A stretch of DNA of 64,000 nucleotides, taken from contig WBMQ01000004.1 of NCBI GenBank assembly GCA_016630905.1, forward strand, positions 1,922,001-1,986,000. The letters run 5' to 3'. Below the pieces are notes generated by a model, which had not been told where the DNA came from, ran no database searches, and saw only the letters and a program-made list of their open reading frames with translations. The DNA is from Capillidium heterosporum (Eukaryota > Entomophthoromycota > Entomophthoromycetes > Entomophthorales > Capillidiaceae). Within the stretch, counting starts at the first letter, position 1. Each line of letters starts with the position of its first letter. The position numbers were made by a program, and so were the translations under genes. This document shows, in pieces, positions 45,888-56,783 of the stretch.

Positions 45888-46684
45888 ATGGGTCAATCAA
45901 CCAAGAAATCTAAACAAGAGGACGATAAAGCTCTATCCTCCGACTACTCCAATGAAGTTAAAAACGAAGGTTCTTCACAAATAGAAGAGGTAGTTATTTT
46001 TGCAAAATTTTAATTATTTAAATTTTAGGATGACTTATTTACAATCGAATACGATAACAAGGACAACAAAAGGAGTTCGAGGTACGATATCATAAAGTAT
46101 GGGCTACAGGATATTGACGAAACTTTCAAAGTAAAATTTTAATACCTTTTAAATATTTATTTTGTTTCTCTATAGGAATACGAAGGTAATATTGAGAATC
46201 CAATTAATCAACTAAAACTAACGATAGCAAAATAGATGACACTTCTGTAAAGAAACAGGAAACAGGTAGACGTGCAGTCGTCGACATCAACAACAGTTTC
46301 TCCGAATTCAATAATATCTTGGAGCTGGATCGAAACTTCTCCAAAACGAAATATGGCAAACAAATCGACGACCAGGTTGTATCTGATACCAGTCTATCTG
46401 CATCCAACCTGCCACCAAACCCAAGTGAGGATACCGATACCATAAGCCTCATCGAAGATTACTTAAAAGTGGAGTTGGAAGAATACAAAAAGTTGAAGGG
46501 GATGCTAGATAGCTCTAGGGAAGTCTTGATAGAGGCCGACAAATTTCTATTAGATAAAAACAGCTACGCGATTGAGGAGCAGGATGACTTGGTCAATGAG
46601 TTGCTTGAGTGTGCAGTGGAACTTAGTACGAAATGTGAGGAGCTACAGGATGATATCGATTATCTAAATTTCGGTAGGGATTGA
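45888..46684 (+). CDS. Hypothetical acidic coiled-coil-like protein with possible N-myristoylation start
   Basis: A four-exon gene model of about 220 residues. It begins MGQSTKKSKQEDD, so Gly2 followed by a basic stretch could be myristoylated and hold the protein at a membrane. The C-terminal half is acidic and heptad-like (IEDYLKVELEEYKKLKGMLD, LVNELLECAVELSTKCEEL), as in coiled-coil proteins. Introns lie near 45991-46027, 46132-46176 and 46188-46232 and keep the frame open. The layout (lipid anchor plus coiled coil) recalls small lysosome/endosome complex subunits, but I cannot place it in a family. It converges with the next gene, 191 bp away. Confidence 0.6.
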
Positions 46685-46875
46685 AATTCCCCAGTCTGAT
46701 GAAGTTGATTAGGCTGTAGCTTTACAATTACTTGGCTTACCCTTATAAAGTTCATTAAATGCTTTTTTAACATTGGTATTTAAACTTCACCTATTAAACT
46801 TTGGCACTCTTTCTAACTTTATAATATATAAAGTAATCTAATACCAATCGATCACGATTTTTACTTAGTAATTAC

Positions 46876-48402
46876 TTATTCATTTAATTTATCACTATTT
46901 TCATCTGTATTCGAATCAGGCTTCAAATAAGTAGTCACATCAACACCAACTCCCTTCATAACCTCGATCACCACACTATCTCTAACCAACCTCCTAAATC
47001 CTAGTTGAAACTTGGTGGATGACCAGGTAACCCATACGTCGTCACAGAAGGGATTAGATCTTTCAAATGGGATATCGATCTCCTGTACTATATTATACAC
47101 ATCACTGTTAAGGATCTCAATCCCACTAAGTACCTCATCCACCGAAACCGATTTATCAATATTACGTACTAAACCATTTAGTATTGACGTCACGGGGACA
47201 ACGACGCGGTCGTTGATAGGAAAGTGGAAATCAACATGTCCGTCGCCTAAGGAATCCAACTCACAATCCAGCTGGCGGTGGATAGCTAGGAAGGTGGCGA
47301 AGGCTATTATCCTAAACTTACGTCGATCCTTAAGGTCCAAATACCGTTCTGGGGGGTGAACCAAAGCTTCACGCAGCTGTAGGTAGCCTCTAGTGATGAT
47401 TTTGAACAGCTCAACTATATTTTCATTTTAATTTGTAAATTTAATAAAGTATACGTTGATGGGAGACAGTAGCTTGGATCCCGGAGACGTAATCAGCGAT
47501 ATCCCCGTCGTGACCCATCATAATTTGAGCGGCTTGGTTCACTTGGTTCGAGTTCAGCCCTAGCTCCATACTGTGCAGATAGTTAGTCACCTCCTTGAAG
47601 CTGGCGTACTGCCAGGATCGGAATTCTAGATGCTCACGTAGCTCACTGACTTTTACTTGTTAGAAATGTTGCAGTTATACGTGGCTTTACCTTGCTTTAA
47701 TCCCTTCATCAACCGATTGTCGTTCGAAGTTAAATAAATAGAAATGGAATCGGACAGCTCCATCAATAAATCGAGGAAGGCCTTGAAGTTCTTGTTGATA
47801 GACTTACCTTCATCTTCAATACCAAACTCACAGTCATCTATAATTAGCACCGGATTTCCGCCCTCATCGATAAGCTCCTTGATTGCCGACTTGAAGGCGT
47901 CTCTAAGGTCCCCCGGTTTTAAGTCCTCTAACTTGGTTAACTCGCTGGACTGCAGTTGCTTGGCTAAAAACAAACTGAAGTCTTCTTCTAAATCTTGCTG
48001 TCGAAGGGAAATATACACTTGGTTGGGCTGGTTAGCTAGGCTTTTAGCTAAGCGTACTCCAACTGAGATACCACTACGTGGTGGACCGAAGAAACATACC
48101 CAACGGCTGTTGGTACGTCTAGGCTGGTCCGGTTTATTGAGTGCTACTAGCTCATCTTTCAATTTCACTATACCGTTGTGGATGAGGTAGGGGCGTCCAT
48201 CCAGCTTGATAGGCTTGTCCAGCTTACGGAAGGTGGCTGCTATGTTCTTGGGTAGTACTGTCTTGACAAAGTTGCGTTTCTGACTCTCAGTTATCCAGTT
48301 GACGAGTGGGTCCAAACCTATAAACGGTCGCTTGAAGTTCCTGGTGAAAGTCTTGTGTTGAAGCTGCACTTGTCGGAGTCCTATTTGAAATGTTAGCTTC
48401 AT
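46876..48402 (-). CDS. Putative mitochondrial P-loop ATPase with degenerate Walker A
   Basis: Three exons (from 48402, introns near 47660-47700 and 47400-47440) encode about 480 residues. The N-terminus (MKLTFQIGLRQVQLQHKTFT, then RNFKRPF) is basic and hydroxylated, like a mitochondrial presequence. A nucleotide-binding core follows: VCFFGPPRSGISVGVRLAKS takes the Walker A place but has Ile where the catalytic Lys should be, while NPVLIIDDCEFG is a good Walker B and IYLTSNDNRLM a sensor-like strand. The C-terminal part has helical and beta segments, as in STAND/AAA ATPases of the fungal mitochondrial ATPase type. It may bind nucleotide poorly or act as a structural ATPase-like protein. No precise function can be given. 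Confidence 0.65.
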
Positions 48403-49968
48403 AAGTAAGGTTGGGTTTATTTATGTCGGTATTGTGTTTGAATGAACAGTTTGCCATCAGTTTTTATTTTGTAGGGGTGATGACGATTCATCAACTTTCA
48501 GTGCCTTGAAAGAATGAAGTAAATTTCGGCAAGGAATTGTAATAAAATTCAAAGGTTCTACGAAGCCTTAAAACGTAAAGCTATCTATGGAGATAATATT
48601 GTATGTAAGGCTGGGAATATCATGGATATGAAGTATAGTAATTTATAGCAAATATTTATTTTAATAAGCTTTTGATAAGAGTGTAGTTAGAACAGATAGC
48701 TTTCACCTTCCAATAACATTTAACTGATAGCCTATCTAAAATAAAATAGCAGGTTGAGGTTTATACTCCTTTATGTTATTTTATTATCAGCTATTGGTAC
48801 CAGTGCTATGAAAATAGACCAATGTTTTTTCAATCACGTTTTCTCTATTTCTACTTTGATGAAGTTTTTCTTTCCTTTTTGTCAGCCTTGAACTACACAA
48901 AACTATATGGAACTCTGTCAGATATGCTGTATATGTTCCTTTCAAACTATGTATTAATATTATATCCAAAGCTACCATCTTGTGTTAGAAATTTGCCTCG
49001 CTGTGTATACTTGAAGTCATCAATTTTTGAAATCGATTTGGTTCTGCAGAATTTATCCGCATATAACTGGCTGGTTTTGATGGTTGGAAATAAAAATCAA
49101 CTTGATAGAAGATGACACATACAACCTTCATGTATCTTAAAAGACATGTGTAAGTTTAAATTAGATTAAAGTTGCTAAAATCATAGTGAAGAGCTGATTA
49201 CGCAGCCTACAATTTCTCAAAACAATGTTTGTCAAATACCTCCACTAGAATTTATTATACCGGGGAAAGGGAGTATCGGATGGTATCCGTTCCATTGTAG
49301 GTTCCGTGACTTTATATTACTACTTTAAAGAACTTTAACCAGTTTAGGTAAGCTAGTTTCTAATTATGGTCTTCACAACTTGTTTAGTTAGCTTTCCCAT
49401 TTAGATTCAGACATTATTTCGAGTGTCTGACGAAGTAATGGCTTTGTGAATCATATATAAACTTTCAATTGATACTAGAGCTTGAGAGAAATTTGTGCAA
49501 TATGTTGCTAAATTTGCATAGTATCTACACCTACCAAATTTATATATATAAAAGGATTTCTAGCACCTTTAGAAATCGATCGGATAGGAGTTTTGAAGCT
49601 CCTCCTTCCGATATACCTCAAATTTAAATCGGGAAAACTCTAGATTAGAAGGCCATGCAAGTCACGTTCAAAGTTCTTTATAACCAAGTTTATGGAAAAG
49701 CGAACACGTATCAATTTTAGGTCCTTTCAGTGAGATAAAACTGGGCTGCTTTTCCATGGGTTTTATATATTTTAGCAGAGGTTAAAGTTCTCAAATAAAA
49801 TTTTATTGAAGATAGCTCGTCAATACTGTGCAATATTTGAAAACACATTAAATTGGAAATGGTACTTCCTATATATTGTAACTGATAGTTCCACTTTATC
49901 AAAAATTTGGTATAAATAGGCCTGCATCTCTATAGCTATCAAAGTATTTCTAATTAATTAATCAAATT
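48403..49968. other. Intergenic region upstream of chitinase gene
   Basis: About 1.57 kb with no gene recognised. Two short overlapping frames near 48787-49115 have no features of real genes. TATAAATAGG at 49911-49920 lies 58 bp before the chitinase ATG. Confidence 0.55.
49911..49920 (+). promoter_or_regulatory. TATA box of chitinase gene
   Basis: TATAAATAGG lies 58 bp before the ATG, a distance matching that of the other secreted-protein genes in the window (56-66 bp). Confidence 0.65.
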
Positions 49969-51870
49969 ATGAAACTAATATCAACTTTAATCTTCCTTAT
50001 AGTATCAATTGCATCAGCACTTGGCTCTGATTTAAAACCAGGCTCTGTAAAGGTAGGCTACTACAGTAGCTGGGCAGCTGGATGGTACCCTCCCTCCAAG
50101 TTAGACTACACCAAGCTGACCCATATCAACTACGCCTTTGCCGATTTTGATCCCAAAACCTTCCAACCCATCATCACCAACCCTACCAACCTCAGAGAGG
50201 TTGTGGATTTAGCCCACAAGAGCAACACCAAGGTAGTGATTAGTGTAGGTGGTTGGACCTTTTCCAAGAACTTCTCCCCCATGGTAGCTACCAAGCAAAC
50301 CCGTGCCAAGTTCATCGCCAATTTCGTAACCTTCCTCACCAACTACAATTTGGACGGTATCGATTTTGATTGGGAGTACCCCGGTACAAAGGGGGACGGT
50401 AACATCTTCGACCTGGCCAACGACACCAATAATTTCCTACTACTGTTGAAAGAACTACGTGCTGTCCTCAGAACGAAGTTGATAACAGCTGCCGTAGGTG
50501 TAGCCCCATTTGAAAGTCCCAGCGGTCCCATCCGCGATACCAAGGAGTTTGCCAAAGTTTTCGATTTCATCAACATAATGACCTACGACATCAACGGGCC
50601 TTGGTCTACTATCACTGGGCCAGTTGGAGGTTTAGATTTTGATAACGGTAAAGGTGCGCAACTCTCTATCAAGCAAGCTTTGAAGTCTTGGGAATCCAGC
50701 GGTTTCCCCAAGAACCAGCTGGTGATTGGTGTTCCCTTCTATGCCTACGGTTGGCAGATTGTTTCCGGTAGTTCTAATGTTCACACCCAATACAACAAAG
50801 TTCAGAAGAAGCTAGATACCTTGACCTTTGGTGAGCTGATTACCAAAGGGATTTTGAAGTCTCCTTTAGAAGCTAACACAGCCAACGGTTGGGTGCGTAA
50901 TTTCGACTCCATTACCAACACTCCTTGGGTCTACAACCCTAAAACCAGTGAACTATACACCTACGACGATCCCAAATCTTTGAAAATCAAGTCCAACTAT
51001 GCCAAGTGTAATGGTTACTTGGGCACCATGAACTGGGCTTTAGCTCAGGATTATGACCAAGTTTTACTCAACAGTTTACAGGGTGAGGTTAATGGAGAGA
51101 TTTGCAAGGACATTACAGCTGATCCCAAGCCTTCCATTTCCATCACGTCGAGTGTTAGCATCCCTACCTCCACTAGGGCTCCTTCATCCTCTGTTGTAAT
51201 ATCCTCATCTAGTCATAAGATTTCTATTCAGACTTCTTCATCAAGCTTTAAGACCTATACTAAGGCCCCTTCATCTTTGGTTGCTATATCTTCATCTAGC
51301 TATAAAACCATTACCAAGCCTACCTCGTCACCTACTATAGCTTCAACTTCAATTGCTACCTCTGTTCCCTCAGCTATCACCAAATCGAACTACACCGTAA
51401 CTTCGAGTATAAAATCTACTAGTCATCAAGCCTCTCCATCTCGCGTCGTTTCAAGTGAAGTAGTCACATCTACTCTTGCTGTGCCCAGTCCTCGAATTTC
51501 TTCAAATTTGATCGTATCCAGTAATGTAGCCACTTTGACCACCGCTATATCTAGTTATCCAACCACATCATCTCACGTTGTCACAAGTAATACAGCCTCT
51601 TCAATTTTGATAGTACCTGACCACTCAGTTTCCACATCCTACATTGTATCTAACCATACTAGTTACCCTGTATATCTACCTAAACCTAGTACTACTCAAG
51701 CTTCTTTCCATAGTTACCAAGTCAAAAAGCCTAGCTCTACCTCCACCTCAAATACCAAAGGCAGTGTTAGTTCCACCTCGACTTCTACTTCCACCCCTAC
51801 CTCTACTAGCTCAACTAAAGCTAGCGGTGGATACTTGGTAAACAAACCAAAGTCTTCAATTTTAGCTTAA
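49969..51870 (+). CDS. Secreted GH18 chitinase with Ser/Thr-rich tail
   Basis: A single-exon gene of 633 residues. A signal peptide of about 19 residues (MKLISTLIFLIVSIASALG) precedes a glycoside hydrolase family 18 barrel. The barrel has VGYYSSWA near residue 29, TKVVISVGGWTFS near 87-99, and the catalytic signature LDGIDFDWEYPG with the proton donor Glu at residue 136. Also present are MTYDINGPW, and NGYLGTMNWALAQD near the end of the barrel. From about residue 385 the chain is a long Ser/Thr/Pro-rich tail, probably O-mannosylated, ending at KPKSSILA. I see no carbohydrate-binding module and no hydrophobic GPI-type end. It would cut beta-1,4-linked GlcNAc in chitin, either of the own wall or of a host such as an arthropod or another fungus. 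Confidence 0.94.
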   Translation: MKLISTLIFLIVSIASALGSDLKPGSVKVGYYSSWAAGWYPPSKLDYTKLTHINYAFADFDPKTFQPIITNPTNLREVVDLAHKSNTKVVISVGGWTFSKNFSPMVATKQTRAKFIANFVTFLTNYNLDGIDFDWEYPGTKGDGNIFDLANDTNNFLLLLKELRAVLRTKLITAAVGVAPFESPSGPIRDTKEFAKVFDFINIMTYDINGPWSTITGPVGGLDFDNGKGAQLSIKQALKSWESSGFPKNQLVIGVPFYAYGWQIVSGSSNVHTQYNKVQKKLDTLTFGELITKGILKSPLEANTANGWVRNFDSITNTPWVYNPKTSELYTYDDPKSLKIKSNYAKCNGYLGTMNWALAQDYDQVLLNSLQGEVNGEICKDITADPKPSISITSSVSIPTSTRAPSSSVVISSSSHKISIQTSSSSFKTYTKAPSSLVAISSSSYKTITKPTSSPTIASTSIATSVPSAITKSNYTVTSSIKSTSHQASPSRVVSSEVVTSTLAVPSPRISSNLIVSSNVATLTTAISSYPTTSSHVVTSNTASSILIVPDHSVSTSYIVSNHTSYPVYLPKPSTTQASFHSYQVKKPSSTSTSNTKGSVSSTSTSTSTPTSTSSTKASGGYLVNKPKSSILA

Positions 51871-52630
51871 CCTATCCATTACTTTGAACGGCAATAGGTT
51901 AATAAAGTTTGAAAAGTTTGAAAATTTATTTTATACTTAATATGTCTATATAGCACTAATTTAAAGGGCCATTAGATAGACCTATAAAAGTATCAAAACT
52001 TAATAAACATACATAGTTCCGAGAGGATTTCTTATGTATTCAATTATAAAATACTCTAATATTCTCGAGCATTAGATTTAGCATTATGTGTAAAACCAAT
52101 ATTGAGATGCTATCGGAAGGTGCGCTTTTGTATAGAACTACTTGGCAGTACAAGTCCTTTGAACCCAGAATCCTTTGTTGCATAAGTTGATCTAGTTCTT
52201 TGCTAAGCTTTGATGTTTATCAGTTGGGTTTTATGATTGAAAATAAAAGTCAATACGATGAAAATTGACAGCTCCACTACCTTTCAATCCTAGGCTTAAT
52301 TGTAGATAGGGCAATGACAAGAATTGATAAAGGATATATAAAAGGCTGAATACATTGGTTTCGACTTTTTGGAGAAATATAATAGCCTATTGAATAAAGT
52401 TGTCGGTGCTTTATCAAATAACCCTAATAAAATAGTTGTTGGGGAAAGAGATATTCAATAGTATCCTTTTCATTGTAGCATAATTACTTTTCCAACTACA
52501 TTTACTCGATAAAATGAAAACCATCACAAATTCAGAAGGCCATTGCTTTTAAAAATTTATACTTCCAGCATACAAAGCTACTGCTTCATCCATTAAATGA
52601 AACATATAGACTTAAAAATGATAGCCAAAT
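51871..52630. other. Intergenic region chitinase-Lon
   Basis: About 760 bp between convergent genes; AT-rich, nothing recognised. Confidence 0.55.
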
Positions 52631-55600
52631 CTAATCTTTATTCTCTACCTTCTCCCAATCTGCTTTCCGGTTGTTGGTAGTCAGACCGATAAGTTGGGGG
52701 ATCTCGTCGAACCACTCGATGAAGTGACAGGTCAATCCTTCTTTAACATGTTCGGGCAGCTCCTCCCAATCAGCTCGGTTGGCTCCAGGACAGAGGATCG
52801 TAGTGACCATGGAACGCTTGGCGGCAATGGTCTTCTCCTTGAGGCCACCGATCTTGAGGACTTTGCCAGTTAGGGTAATTTCACCGGTCATGGCTACTGT
52901 ATTGGGGATAGGTTGGTCAAGGGCCAAACTGATGAGTGAAGTCGTCATCGTAATACCGGCTGAAGGTCCATCTTTGGGGGTTGCTCCCTCAGGCACGTGT
53001 AAATGGACGCTGGCGTGGTCAAAGAAACGGTTGTCAGGGTAGTGGCGGGCCATATAGCTGCGAGCGAAGGTGTAGGCAATTGTTGTTGATTCCTTCATAA
53101 CGTCGCCTAGGTGACCAGTTCGGGTAAATCCAGGTTTGGAATCGGACTTGATGGCCGATTCGAGGACTGATTCGATGTAGAGTGAAGAGCCACCTACAAG
53201 GGCATTAGTATCTAGTTATGGCATATATAACAAGCAAATTCAAAATTGAAAAATAGGATTACCCATTGAGGTCCAGGCCAAGCCCATAACGACACCGGGT
53301 GGAGTCGTCTCATAGAGTCGATCGGAAGTAAAGATAGGTGATCCGACGTAATCCTTCAAGTTCGCTTCGTCAATGGTGACCAACTGCTGGCTCAGATCCA
53401 ACTTAGTAGGTTCGGGCTGCTTCTTGGACTTGCGTTTCCGCTTGGTCGGCTCTTCAGCGGCTGGCTCGCTAGCTTTATCGGACTTCTCCTTGCTCTCGAT
53501 GTTGGTGACAAGTTGGAAGGCCACCTTACGGTAGATCTTCTCGATCTGCTTCTTCAAGTTACGTACACCACTCTCACGGCAGTAGGCTTTGATCAGCGTA
53601 TCGATGGCCGATGGCTGTAAGTCGACGGTAGCTTCCTCGAGACCACATGATTGCTTAGCTTGGGGGACGAGGTAGCGACTAGCGAATGTTCGCCTTCTCA
53701 TCGGCAATGTACCCAGAAAGCTGGATCACTTCCATACGGTCGAGCAAGGGCCCGGGAATGGTGTCAGTTACGTTGGCAGTACATACGAATAGGACACGGG
53801 ATAGATCCAAGTGGACATCGAGATAATGATCAAGGAAACTGGAGTTCTGCTCAGGATCAAGTAATTCTAACAGAGCCGATGACGGATCGCCCTGGTGGCC
53901 TCGACCAATCTTATCAACTTCATCGATGAGGATCAGTGGATTCTCAGTTTGTACCTTTTTTAGAGCTTGGACAACCTTCCCAGGCATGGCGCCGACATAG
54001 GTACGACGATGCCCCTTGATTTCAGCGACGTCAGTTAGACCACCTACGCTAAACCTGTAGAATTCGCGACCCAAAGCACGGGCAATTGATTTGCCGATCG
54101 AGGTTTTGCCGACACCAGGAGGCCCAGAAAGGCAAATGATCTTACCTTCAACAGTGCCTCTGAGTTTACCAACGGCAATGAATTCCAAGATACGATCCTT
54201 GACGTCCTTTAAGCCATAGTGGTCCTCGTCCAGTACTTTCGAAGCATGAGCCAAATCATAGTTCTCAGGACCCTGTTTACCCCATGGAATTACAGTTAGC
54301 CAATCCAAATAGTTGCGAGTGACGTTAAATTCAGATGAGGCTGGTTCTAGGTGCGATAGCTTGTTCAACTCCTCGTCAAAGACCTTGCGTACATCTTCAG
54401 GCATCGTCAACGTCATGACACGCTCCCGAATTGCTCCAACAGCTTATCCTTGCCATCACTCTCGAGACCAAGTTCGGCTTTGATTCCCTTGAGCTGTTCC
54501 ATCAAGTAGTACTCGCGTTGACGTTTGGCGATTTTGGCGTCGACGTCCTTGCTGATCTTGCTCTGAAGCTGCGCATTCATCAGCTCCTTCTTCAACAAAA
54601 CTAGTGACTTCTGGAGACGCTCTTCGATAACGAGGGATTCGAGTACTTCTTGGATTTCGTGGGATTCTCCAGCGGACATAGCGGCGGCAAAGTCGGCAAG
54701 CTTTCCGGGCTCATCGAAAACGTTACCGGCGTACTGAGCTACTGAGAAGTTGGCAATTTGGTCCCGGAAAAAGGAGTTGAGGGCGGCAATATCCTTGAAA
54801 GCTGAGACCATCTCAGAAGTGACAGCTCTAATGACAGGGTTACGTTTGTTGCAGGGCTCGTCGACCAAGTTCTCAACTGAAGCAATAGATACGCCGTACT
54901 TTCCTTGAAGCATATCTGAAATAACAGTACTCTGATCATCTAATAGTAAAAGTAAGAAATCGAAAATTAAGATTCATTTACCTGTTTTGTCAACAGTTGG
55001 TTCGAAGCTGGTCTCAATAGGTTTCTTATCATCGATAGGAGGGCTGGTAGGAATTTCAGTTACGGGATCATTGATGACTTGGTTCACACGGACACGGCGA
55101 TGGGGGTAAAGTACTGCCGTCAACGAGTTCTCTTCACCGGAAGTGGACGGGAATATCGAGGTGATCTGGGCAAAGACACCGACGCTATGCACCTTTTCCA
55201 AGCTGTCCACCGTGTCGACGTCCATATCATCATCCTTCAACAAAAATGCACCGACATAAGGCTGGCCGCGCTTCATAAGTTCCTTTATAGCCGAAATAAC
55301 CTCTGGGTTCTTGATGACAACTGCTTTGTAGAAGCCAGGGAATAGAGGGCGTCGAGTTATAGGCAGTGCCAACACTTGGGGGTAGACTTCAGGTATGGCC
55401 GGCTTCTGTACACTCGAATCGGCTATAGTCAAAGCTTTCCTTATTACGTTGAATGGCGAGGTATCCTTTTCCAGTTTGTCCGTATCCTTTTCACCTTCGG
55501 AGTCTTTTTTCTCATCCGATTTAACTTCATCTGTGTCGTCTTTAGTCTCAGCTGGTTTGTCCGCATTAGTTTTGTCCTTTAGTGCTTTCGAGTCGGGTTT

Positions 55601-55975
55601 GTCCTTTTTAGACTTAACATCTTTACTATCCTTTGGATCTTTTGCTTTGGCATCTTCGTCCGAATCTTTCTTGTTATCTTTATCATCATCCTTTTCCTTC
55701 AAAATTTTAGAAACTGAGAAAAATCGGGTTTGTTGAATGGAGCCTTGGAGCAGTAAATTGGAGTCTAAATTATTAAAACTTTTACCGAGGAGCGAACTAT
55801 TTCTTGTCCTTGAGAGCTTGACTGAACTAGATACAAAAGTACTGTATAATTTACTAGTCAAACTTGAGTCCTGTAGATAGGGTTGATAGCTAGGGAGCGG
55901 CCTACTTAAAGTAACGAGCTTTTTAGCCGGTCCACTAACCATCCCTTTGAGTGGGAATATTAGTAAACTTGCCAT
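52631..55975 (-). CDS. Mitochondrial Lon protease (PIM1 type), with two single-base frame breaks
   Basis: An ATP-dependent matrix protease that removes damaged mitochondrial proteins. The N-terminal presequence is followed by a highly charged Lys/Asp/Glu stretch as in PIM1. Then come the Lon N-domain ([20 protein letters not shown]), a coiled part ([20 protein letters not shown]), and the AAA core with Walker [14 protein letters not shown] and Walker [13 protein letters not shown]. The protease domain has Ser in [11 protein letters not shown] and Lys in KIGGLKEK. Introns: about 54927-54972, and a 79-nt one near 53180-53262. The first real ATG is at 55975. The frame breaks near 54427, where one base seems missing, and again near 53688, where one base seems extra. 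Between them the AAA core is open. The breaks cancel and conserved residues continue on both sides, so a sequence error is likely. Confidence 0.88.
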
Positions 55976-56783
55976 GGTCAACCTAAAGGCAATACTATAA
56001 ACTGGTTAGCAAATTTTGCAGTACCAATGTTAAATTAGTACTTGTTAGAAATCGGTCGCGGACTCTTGTCTTGGTTAACTCTTCTCAACTAAAATCCTGA
56101 AAAAAATTGAACTTGGAAATTATAAACTTAGTAGTGGCGTCATCCTTTACCAAGAAAGCATTTTATAGGCTTCAGTATAAACTTTGAAAAGTAGTTGGAT
56201 TTTGCCAGATTTTATTACAGGATCTGATAACCGGATCCTTACATTTTTGTGTGAATAGAAGCAATAAGCCTAATAAATTAGTAATCCAGGGCGTAATTGG
56301 AGCATATAGTGAAGATGATTTGCATCTTTGACTCCTTGCCAAGTAAATCTGTGTTGCGAGCCAAATAGGAATCTTTATCCAGAAATACAAAGCCTATTTT
56401 AATAAGATAAACACAAAACCCAGCTCTTATATAACTTGAGCGTACTCTATAAAATTTTACTATATACTTTTTAATACTAACACCTTGCTATTTCTCCACA
56501 TTATAAGGGTTACTATATTTAGTCCTTTATAGAGAATTATTAAAAGATATATAGTGTGCTTCAGCAATATCGAGAACACTACAATTAAAATATCAAAAAT
56601 TGAGTTATACTCATATCCATCAAAAGTTGGCCGGTAGTCCTATAGCCATCCTTTAAAACAGTATAAAACAACTTTCCATTATATAAGATAAGCTAGTATA
56701 TAGGTATTAGGCATTTTAAATATGAATAGTTACACTCAAGATAAAACATTTATTAGCATAAAACTTTACCCTCTGCACCTCGA
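55976..56783. other. Intergenic region Lon-NAK kinase
   Basis: About 800 bp, AT-rich, nothing recognised. The Lon promoter should lie in its left part. Confidence 0.55.
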
